Assembly: GCF_001605725.1 (NCBI RefSeq)
Contig: NZ_CP011530.1
Location: forward strand, 992,001-1,056,000
DNA from: Mycobacteroides immunogenum
GTDB taxonomy: Bacteria; Actinomycetota; Actinomycetes; Mycobacteriales; Mycobacteriaceae
Length of the DNA: 64,000 nt
Direction: 5' to 3'
Position numbers and translations under genes: made by a program. The first letter of the stretch is position 1, and each line of letters opens with the position of its first letter. Of this stretch, positions 58,740 through 64,000 are shown piece by piece. The notes beneath the pieces were generated by a model that saw only the letters and a program-made list of their open reading frames with translations, was not told where the DNA came from and did no database searches.

Positions 58740-59384
58740 CAGCGGCACGATAGCGCCGTACATACCGTTCTTGATGGTGCCCAGTGTGCCGCGGTTCTTA
58801 CCCACCAGCGGCTCCACGAATCCCTTTGCGGTGCTGAACACCTCATCTTCGTTGACCGCGGCGTCGACGATCTGCAGTCGCACGCAGTCGTCACCGCCGT
58901 AGCGCTGGCCACTCGGCATGGTGGCCGACGCGGCCTGCGGGGTCATCCGGCCCTGACACAACGCGGCCATGCCCGGTGTGAACGGCAGCCCGACATTCAC
59001 CTCAGGCAGGCAGAAGAATCCGCGGTCGGCGCGCATCACCCGGTAGTCGCAGCTGAGGGCGACCATGGCCCCCGCGCCGTAGGCGTGCCCGTTCACGGCG
59101 GCCACGGTGGGAACCGGAAGGGTGAGCAGCCGGACGAAGATCTTCTGAACCTCGGTGATGTACTCACCGAGCTTGTCCGGGTTGGCGCCCAGATACTCGA
59201 CATCCAGCCCGTTGGAGAAGAACTTGCCGCTGCCGGTCACGACAAGTGCGGTGGGTTCCTCGTCGGCCAGTACCTCATCGATCCGGGCGTTGACCTCATC
59301 GATGAACGACAAGGTGAACCGGTTCTCGTCGGTGCCGAGGACAAGGGTGGCGATCGCGCCGTCGCGCGTAAGAGTTGCAGACAC
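58719..59384 (-). CDS. Enoyl-CoA hydratase/isomerase family protein
   Basis: 221 residues of the crotonase fold, short for the family. FFSNGLDVEYLG is the first oxyanion segment (usually SAGADL) and NGHAYGAGAMVALSCDYRVM the second; the acidic residue region is LPEVNVGLPFTPG. This FFSNGLD pattern occurs in the 3,2-enoyl-CoA isomerase (ECI) type. GTG 59384 follows GAGGT at 6 nt. It is last in the minus-strand series ethR, alcohol dehydrogenase, thioesterase, this gene. It probably shifts or hydrates a double bond in an acyl-CoA; the substrate is unknown. Confidence 0.82.
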   Translation of the reverse strand: MSATLTRDGAIATLVLGTDENRFTLSFIDEVNARIDEVLADEEPTALVVTGSGKFFSNGLDVEYLGANPDKLGEYITEVQKIFVRLLTLPVPTVAAVNGHAYGAGAMVALSCDYRVMRADRGFFCLPEVNVGLPFTPGMAALCQGRMTPQAASATMPSGQRYGGDDCVRLQIVDAAVNEDEVFSTAKGFVEPLVGKNRGTLGTIKNGMYGAIVPLLLAGLG

Positions 59385-59388
59385 GTTG

Positions 59389-59832
59389 TTACCTCAACTG
59401 TTCGAGAGCTGTCGCTACTTGCTCGGGGATGGGGACAGGAGTCCGAGCTTCGGAGTCTACGTAGACGTGCACGAACCGGCCCAATGCGCGGGGGGTGTTC
59501 TCGACCACGCCATCGACGACGGTGAACACCGCGAGCTTGTAGATGACGCTGCTGCGGCCACTGTGCTCCAGGGCCAGACCGATGGACAGTTCATCGGGAA
59601 ATGACACCTCTGCCAGGTACTTGCATGAGGTTTCGGCCACCACGCCGATGGCGGGCAGGTCGCGAATATCGCACCCGGCGGCCTCCATCAGCCAACCGTT
59701 GACGGCGGTGTCGAACCAGGCGTAGTAGACGACGTTGTTGACATGTCCGTAGACATCGTTGTCGGCCCAGCGAGTCTGGTGGCGGCGGTGCACCGGGAAG
59801 TCGTCCCTGGTAGGCAGTTCGGGCTTGGTCAT
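59389..59832 (-). CDS. Acyl-CoA thioesterase (4HBT hotdog, YbgC/FcbC-like)
   Basis: 147 residues. TRWADNDVYGHVNNVVYYAW has the catalytic Asp of the 4-hydroxybenzoyl-CoA-thioesterase type, and SCKYLAEVSFPDELSIGLAL the conserved second strand. It hydrolyses acyl-CoA in the cytoplasm. ATG 59832 overlaps the alcohol dehydrogenase stop by 4 nt and its own stop is 4 nt before the next start, so it is firmly inside the operon. Confidence 0.88.
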   Translation of the reverse strand: MTKPELPTRDDFPVHRRHQTRWADNDVYGHVNNVVYYAWFDTAVNGWLMEAAGCDIRDLPAIGVVAETSCKYLAEVSFPDELSIGLALEHSGRSSVIYKLAVFTVVDGVVENTPRALGRFVHVYVDSEARTPVPIPEQVATALEQLR

Positions 59833-60926
59833 GGGCGCAACACCTGACGCACCGCGTATCCGTCCGCCAGCGCGTCCAGCGCGATGTTGATGTCATCGAG
59901 GGGCAGCTCTCCGGACTTCAGCTTTTCCACCGGCAAGCGTCCGACGCGCCACAGTGCCAGCATGGCGGGGATGTCCTGCTGCGGTTGCGCCGATCCCATG
60001 TACGAGCCCAGGATGCTGCGGCCTTCGGCCACAATATTCAACGCGGGCAGTGTGATTCGGGCGTCGGGGTGCGGTAGGCCCACCGAGACGGTGCCACCGC
60101 CGCGACCGGTGAGCGCGTACGCCTGCTCCAGCACGGCGGCCGACCCGACCACCTCGAACACCCAGTCGTGTCCGCCGGGTGCCTCATCCGGTGCGCAGGC
60201 GCTGGTGGCGCCGAGTTCGAGGGCCAGTTGGCGTTTGGCGGGCACCGGGTCGATGGCGAGCACCTCGCCCGCACCGGCGGCGGCCGCCGACATCACCACG
60301 GCCAGCCCGACGCCACCCAAGCCGAACACCGCGACCGAGTCGCCGGGGCGTACCGAGGCGGTGTGGGTGACCGCGCCGAAACCGGTGAGCATCGCGCAGC
60401 CGAAGAGCGCGGCGGTATCCAGGGGCACGCTCTTGTCGATGACGACCACCGAATTACGGTCCACTACAGCGTGATCAGCGAAGCCGGAGACGCCCAGATG
60501 GTGTCGCACCTCGGCGCCGTCCACATCGTGCAGGCGGGTTCCGCCACGGATCAGGTCGCCGCGGCCGTTCGCCGCGGCGGCGTCCGGACACAGGGCGGGG
60601 CGGCCGGACGAGCAGTATCTGCAGGCGCCACAGCTCGGTACGTAGACGAGCACCACGTGATCGCCGACGGCGACGTCGCGCACACCGGGACCCACCTCGG
60701 CGATGACGCCGGCCGCCTCGTGGCCGAGCGCCATGGGCACCGGGCGGATCCGGTTGCCGTCGACCACCGACAGATCCGAGTGGCACAGGCCGGCGGCTTC
60801 GATCCGCACCAGCACCTCGCCGGGGCCCGGTGGGTCGAGTTCCAGCTCAATGACTTTCAGCGGATGGGTGTCCCGATACGGCCGGTCGATCGGCGCCGCG
60901 TGCAGCACCGCACTACGAATTCGCAT
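59829..60926 (-). CDS. Zinc-dependent alcohol dehydrogenase (class III-like MDR)
   Basis: 365 residues. Catalytic zinc ligands: Cys in AAGLCHSDLSVVDG, His-Glu in LGHEAAGVIAEVGPG and Cys in LFGCAMLTGFGA. Structural zinc: CGACRYCSSGRPALC (four cysteines). NAD motif AVFGLGGVGLAVV. It oxidises alcohols, or an S-hydroxymethyl thiol adduct as in some mycobacterial homologues. ATG 60926 follows GGAGGGG; it lies 14 nt inside the ethR gene end, so the two are coupled. It heads the ADH, thioesterase, crotonase series. Confidence 0.88.
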   Translation of the reverse strand: MRIRSAVLHAAPIDRPYRDTHPLKVIELELDPPGPGEVLVRIEAAGLCHSDLSVVDGNRIRPVPMALGHEAAGVIAEVGPGVRDVAVGDHVVLVYVPSCGACRYCSSGRPALCPDAAAANGRGDLIRGGTRLHDVDGAEVRHHLGVSGFADHAVVDRNSVVVIDKSVPLDTAALFGCAMLTGFGAVTHTASVRPGDSVAVFGLGGVGLAVVMSAAAAGAGEVLAIDPVPAKRQLALELGATSACAPDEAPGGHDWVFEVVGSAAVLEQAYALTGRGGGTVSVGLPHPDARITLPALNIVAEGRSILGSYMGSAQPQQDIPAMLALWRVGRLPVEKLKSGELPLDDINIALDALADGYAVRQVLRP

Positions 60927-61569
60927 GAACCCCTCCATAGATCGCATTGAGCCAGACGTGGAGCAGAGTATCGACTACGTCACCGTCGGTGACGGCCGGT
61001 TGCTGACCGGTGAAGGTGGCCCGCATCATCGCCTGGTTGATGAGGTTGAGCGCGATCGCAATATCGCGGGCGGGAATCGCGCTCGGCGCCGCGCCACGGG
61101 CGCGTTCTGCCTCGATGCCCAGCGTCGTGTTGGAGACCCAGTTCTCGGTCACCTCGGACCAGCGTTGATCCAGCTCGGGGCTTGTTCCTTGCATGCTGGA
61201 CAACGCGACAGTGATTGAGCGGTGCGAGCCGAAGGCGTCGAAGTAGGCCTTGATCACCGCGCGCCAATACTGCGCGGGACTCGTCATGGCGGCCGGGTCG
61301 ATACGCGCGACGTTGGCGTCGGCCTCCTCGATGATGCGCTCGGCGAGCGTGAGCAGCACGGCCTCCTTGGAGGAGAAGTAGAAGTAGAACGTGGGCCGGG
61401 AGATCCCCGCGCCGCGCGCCAGATCATCGACGGATACGTCGGTGAGGGGGCGCTGGCCCAGGAGTTCTTCGGCGGTCGCCAGGATCGCCTGTATCCGTTC
61501 GTCCCCGGAGGGGCGCGTTGTTTTGCGGCCTCTCGTAGCCGGTTTTGTCACGTCTACCTGCGCATTCAT
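60913..61569 (-). CDS. ethR: TetR-family repressor EthR
   Basis: 218 residues (M. tuberculosis EthR has 216). The HTH region AILATAEELLGQRPL, SVDDLARGAGISRPTFYFYF, SSKEAVLLTL is nearly that of EthR, as are FGSHRSITVA, GAAPSAIPARDIAIALNLIN and LLHVWLNAIYG. ATG 61569 places RGRK at the same distance as in EthR; GTG 61584 in frame would add five residues. It is divergent from ethA, which it represses in M. tuberculosis, thereby limiting ethionamide activation. Unusually it also leads an operon with alcohol dehydrogenase, thioesterase and crotonase genes. Confidence 0.92.
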   Translation of the reverse strand: MNAQVDVTKPATRGRKTTRPSGDERIQAILATAEELLGQRPLTDVSVDDLARGAGISRPTFYFYFSSKEAVLLTLAERIIEEADANVARIDPAAMTSPAQYWRAVIKAYFDAFGSHRSITVALSSMQGTSPELDQRWSEVTENWVSNTTLGIEAERARGAAPSAIPARDIAIALNLINQAMMRATFTGQQPAVTDGDVVDTLLHVWLNAIYGGVHANS

Positions 61570-61625
61570 TAAAGTTGTCGACACACTGTTGACTTTCTCA
61601 ACACTGCGTCGATAGCCTAGCTCTC
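61570..61625. promoter_or_regulatory. ethA/ethR intergenic operator and ethA promoter
   Basis: TGTTGA-N5-TCAACA (61587-61603) is a perfect inverted repeat and TGTCGACA (61576-61583) a perfect palindrome; GTCGATAG follows at about 61609. Similar GTCGA/GTTGA half-sites make up the long EthR operator of M. tuberculosis. TAGCCT (61613-61618), 7 nt, then ATG 61626 marks a leaderless ethA promoter. Confidence 0.65.
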
Positions 61626-63107
61626 ATGACCGAACATGTCGACATTGTCATCGTGGGCGCCGGACTCTCGGGTATCGGCATGGCCTGCCGTATCACCCGT
61701 GAGCTGCCGGGCAAGCAGTTCGTGGTGCTGGAGGCGCGTGAGCGCATCGGTGGTACCTGGGATCTTTTCCGTTACCCCGGTATCCGTTCCGATTCCGACA
61801 TGTTCACCCTGGGCTACAACTTCCGGCCGTGGACGAGTACCAAGGGCATCGCGGACGGCACCTCCATCCGCGAGTACGTGACCGAGACCGCGCGTGAGTT
61901 CGGTGTGGACGAGAAGGTCCGGTTCGGCCACAAGGTTGTGGGCGCCGAATGGTCCTCCGAGCGGGGGCTGTGGACGCTGCGGGTCGAGCACGCGGGTGAG
62001 ACCGTCGAATTGACGACCCAGTTCTTGTTGGGCTGCACCGGGTACTACAACTACGACGAGGGCTTCACGCCCGCGTTCGAGGGGATCGAGGACTTTGCCG
62101 GGCAGGTGGTGCACCCGCAGCACTGGCCCGAGGATCTGGACTACGCGGGCAAGAAGGTTGTGGTCATCGGTAGTGGCGCGACGGCCATGACCCTGGTTCC
62201 GGCGATGGCGAAGACGGCAGGCCATGTGACGATGTTGCAGCGTTCGCCCACCTATGTGGTGTCGCTGCCGTCGACCGATGCGCTCGCCGTCGCGCTGCAG
62301 GGCAAGTTGCCGGCCGCGCTCGCGTACCCGATCGTGAAGTGGAAGAACCAGATGGTCAGCTTCATCAGCTACCAGACCAGCCGCCGCGACCCCGAGCGCA
62401 TGAAGGGCATTCTGCGCGCGCTGCTCAAGCGTCAGCTGCCCGACTTCGACCTGGATAAGCACTTCACGCCGAAGTACAACCCGTGGGACCAGCGGCTGTG
62501 TGTGGTACCGGATTCGGACCTATTCCGTGCGCTGCGTAAGGGCACCGCGTCCATCGCCACCGATCGGATCGCGCGCTTCACCCCGAAGGGCATCCTGCTT
62601 GAGTCCGGTGAAGAACTCGAGGCCGACATCGTGGTCACCGCCACGGGCCTGAATGTTCAGCTGGCCGGAGGACTGCGGCCCGTCGTGGATGGTGTCCAGC
62701 TGAACCCCGCGGATTCGGTGAGCTACAAGGGTTTGATGTTGACCGGCCTGCCGAACTTCATCTTCACGTTCGGGTACACGAACGCCTCGTGGACCCTGCG
62801 GGCCGATCTGGTGTCGCAGTACACCTGCCGGCTGCTTAAGCACATGGATAAGGAAGGGCAGACGGTGGTGTGGCCGGTTGAGCCCGACACCGCTGAGCGG
62901 CTGCCGTTCTTGGAGGATTTGGTGTCCGGGTATGTCACCCGCGGCGAGAATGCGATGCCGCATCAGGTGCCGCTGGCTCCGTGGCGCTCGTACCAGAACT
63001 ACTTCCGCGAGCTGCCCGTGCTCAAGTACGGCAAGGTCGCCGACAAGGGCGTGCGTTTCAGCAGGGTCAAGGCCTCGCGCGAGGTTCCCGTTGCAATAGG
63101 CAGGTAA
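61626..63107 (+). CDS. ethA: Baeyer-Villiger monooxygenase EthA
   Basis: 493 residues (EthA has 489). FAD motif VIVGAGLSGIGMACRI at residues 7-22, second nucleotide motif VVVIGSGATAMTLVPAMAK, and the Baeyer-Villiger fingerprint FAGQVVHPQHW starting at Phe157. It uses NADPH and O2 to insert oxygen next to a ketone and also S-oxidises thioamides, which is how EthA activates ethionamide. Divergent from ethR; leaderless-type start. The stop codon lies inside the palindrome that precedes the next gene. Confidence 0.93.
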   Translation: MTEHVDIVIVGAGLSGIGMACRITRELPGKQFVVLEARERIGGTWDLFRYPGIRSDSDMFTLGYNFRPWTSTKGIADGTSIREYVTETAREFGVDEKVRFGHKVVGAEWSSERGLWTLRVEHAGETVELTTQFLLGCTGYYNYDEGFTPAFEGIEDFAGQVVHPQHWPEDLDYAGKKVVVIGSGATAMTLVPAMAKTAGHVTMLQRSPTYVVSLPSTDALAVALQGKLPAALAYPIVKWKNQMVSFISYQTSRRDPERMKGILRALLKRQLPDFDLDKHFTPKYNPWDQRLCVVPDSDLFRALRKGTASIATDRIARFTPKGILLESGEELEADIVVTATGLNVQLAGGLRPVVDGVQLNPADSVSYKGLMLTGLPNFIFTFGYTNASWTLRADLVSQYTCRLLKHMDKEGQTVVWPVEPDTAERLPFLEDLVSGYVTRGENAMPHQVPLAPWRSYQNYFRELPVLKYGKVADKGVRFSRVKASREVPVAIGR

Positions 63108-63120
63108 ATACCTGCATAAT
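63100..63120. promoter_or_regulatory. Perfect palindrome plus leaderless -10 for the ArsR-AHSA1 gene
   Basis: GCAGGTA-AA-TACCTGC (63100-63115) includes the ethA stop codon. CATAAT (63115-63120), 6 nt, then GTG 63127. The palindrome covers the -35 to -10 region, an ideal place for autorepression. Confidence 0.6.
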
Positions 63121-63126
63121 GGCCGG

Positions 63127-63915
63127 GTGCAGTCAGCACCCGGCCATTCTCATTGGGAGAGGGTTTTCAAGGCCCTCGCCGACCCGACTCGGCGCGAGCT
63201 GCTGGACCGGCTGCACGAACACAATGGTCAGACGTTGAGTCAGCTCTGCGAAGGTGTCGCCATGGCACGTCAATCGGCGACTCAACATCTGGGCGTACTC
63301 GAGTCCGCCAACCTGATCAGCACCGTGCGACAGGGCCGCGAGAAGCTGCACTATCTCAACCCGGTTCCGCTGCATGAGATTCAGGAACGGTGGATCGACA
63401 AGTTCGAACGCCCGCGGCTGCGGGCGTTGAGCGCCATCAAGCAGCGAGCGGAGGAGCCGGACATGTCTCAACCAACTTTCGTCTACACCACCTACATCAA
63501 CAGCACACCCGAAAAGGTGTGGCAGGCAATCACCGATCCCGAACTCAGCGGCGCGTACTGGGGACATGCGAATGTCTCGGACTGGCAAGAGGGTTCACGT
63601 TGGGAACATCGGCGGATAGACGGCTCGGGCGTCGCCGACGTGGTCGGCACCGTGGTGGAGAGCGATCCGCCACGCAAGCTGGTGACCACCTGGGCGGACC
63701 CGGCCGGCGGGGCCAATGCCGCGGTGTCCACTGTCACCTTTCTGATTCAGCCATATCAGGACATCGTGCGGCTGACCGTCTCCCATGCTGATCTGGCCGA
63801 CCCCACCGAGTACGCACAGGCCAGTGGTGGATGGGCCGCGGTGTTGTCAAACCTCAAGTCCTTCTTGGAGACCGGCGCTCCACTGCCGACGGAGCCGTGG
63901 ACCCAGCCCAGCTGA
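63127..63915 (+). CDS. Fused ArsR-type regulator and AHSA1/SRPBCC domain protein
   Basis: 262 residues. An ArsR-family winged helix (about 1-95: HWERVFKALADPTRRELLDR, MARQSATQHLGVLESANLIS, REKLHYLN) is joined to a START-like AHSA1 domain (about 118-255: FVYTTYINSTPEKVWQAITD, YWGHANVSDWQEGSRWEHRR). The HTH has no cysteine metal site, so it belongs to the non-metal branch. In many actinobacteria these domains are separate adjacent genes; the fusion puts a hydrophobic-ligand pocket on the repressor. GTG 63127 has a leaderless-type -10 behind a perfect palindrome. It follows ethA by 19 nt. Confidence 0.85.
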   Translation: MQSAPGHSHWERVFKALADPTRRELLDRLHEHNGQTLSQLCEGVAMARQSATQHLGVLESANLISTVRQGREKLHYLNPVPLHEIQERWIDKFERPRLRALSAIKQRAEEPDMSQPTFVYTTYINSTPEKVWQAITDPELSGAYWGHANVSDWQEGSRWEHRRIDGSGVADVVGTVVESDPPRKLVTTWADPAGGANAAVSTVTFLIQPYQDIVRLTVSHADLADPTEYAQASGGWAAVLSNLKSFLETGAPLPTEPWTQPS

Positions 63916-63918
63916 AAG

Positions 63919-64000
63919 CTATCCGCTCACCGCTATCGGCCCGGTGGTGTCGTCGGCGCCGGTGGGTTTCGGCCCAAAAGGTTTGGGAGCCGGGCGCGTA
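63919..64000 (-). CDS. C-terminal end of an unidentified minus-strand gene (partial)
   Basis: On the minus strand one frame reads TRPAPKPFGPKPTGADDTTG and PIAVSG before TAG at 63919-63921, 3 nt from the convergent ArsR-AHSA1 stop. The Pro/Gly-rich composition is typical of a mycobacterial C-terminal tail. Only 27 codons are visible, so no function can be given. Confidence 0.4.
   Translation of the reverse strand, partial: TRPAPKPFGPKPTGADDTTGPIAVSG

Overview
The window is high-GC chromosomal DNA of a rapidly growing mycobacterium, most likely of the Mycobacterium abscessus/chelonae (Mycobacteroides) group. Three things point there. First, a trehalose polyphleate (TPP) locus: a bimodular Pks facing papA3-mmpL10-PE. 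Second, a block collinear with M. tuberculosis Rv0896 to Rv0911 (gltA2, an Rv0897c-like oxidoreductase, prrB/prrA, echA6, an Rv0906-like metallo-beta-lactamase protein, ctpE, an Rv0909-like antitoxin, an Rv0910-like toxin, an Rv0911-like VOC protein) that is broken up by accessory genes. Third, a divergent ethA/ethR pair. Many starts are leaderless-type (TANNNT, 6-8 nt, then ATG or GTG), as is common in mycobacteria. I see no rRNA, tRNA, CRISPR array, insertion sequence or prophage. Species assignment and names rest on remembered family sequences, not on a search.

Layout. 1-16.7 kb: TPP envelope-lipid genes, with PE-PPE acyltransferase (cut by the window edge), MmpL10 and PapA3 on the minus strand and the 3692-residue Pks on the plus strand. 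16.8-24.5 kb: an MFS exporter, a DUF2252 protein, two DJ-1/PfpI-fold proteins (one with an AraC domain), citrate synthase, and a DHA2-type exporter with an overlapping MarR gene. 24.5-32.2 kb: a catabolic island with an amino-acid permease, a class III PLP enzyme, a FAD oxidoreductase, a divergent APH-type kinase, an SDR, a GntR regulator and an FKBP. It resembles a kinase plus phospho-lyase route for an amino alcohol. 32.2-43.5 kb: prrBA, a secreted protein, a flavoprotein, echA6, an MBL-fold protein, two methyltransferases, ctpE, the antitoxin and a secretory lipase.

43.5-58.8 kb: the SRPBCC toxin homologue, a tiny secreted Cys-loop repeat protein, an F420-type oxidoreductase facing a TetR regulator, a second DHA2 exporter with a C-terminal winged-helix-like extension, thioesterase, aldehyde dehydrogenase with its DUF779 partner, YaaA, a VOC protein, DinB and two large secreted repeat/low-complexity proteins of shared architecture. 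58.7-64 kb: ethR heading a minus-strand operon (alcohol dehydrogenase, thioesterase, enoyl-CoA hydratase-like protein), divergent from ethA, then a fused ArsR-AHSA1 regulator behind a perfect palindrome.

Functional links. PapA3, MmpL10, PE and Pks make and export TPP. The permease, kinase and PLP lyase probably act in sequence under the GntR regulator. EthR probably controls both ethA and the alcohol/acyl-CoA operon. Several convergent gene pairs end in short perfect hairpins that could act as bidirectional terminators.
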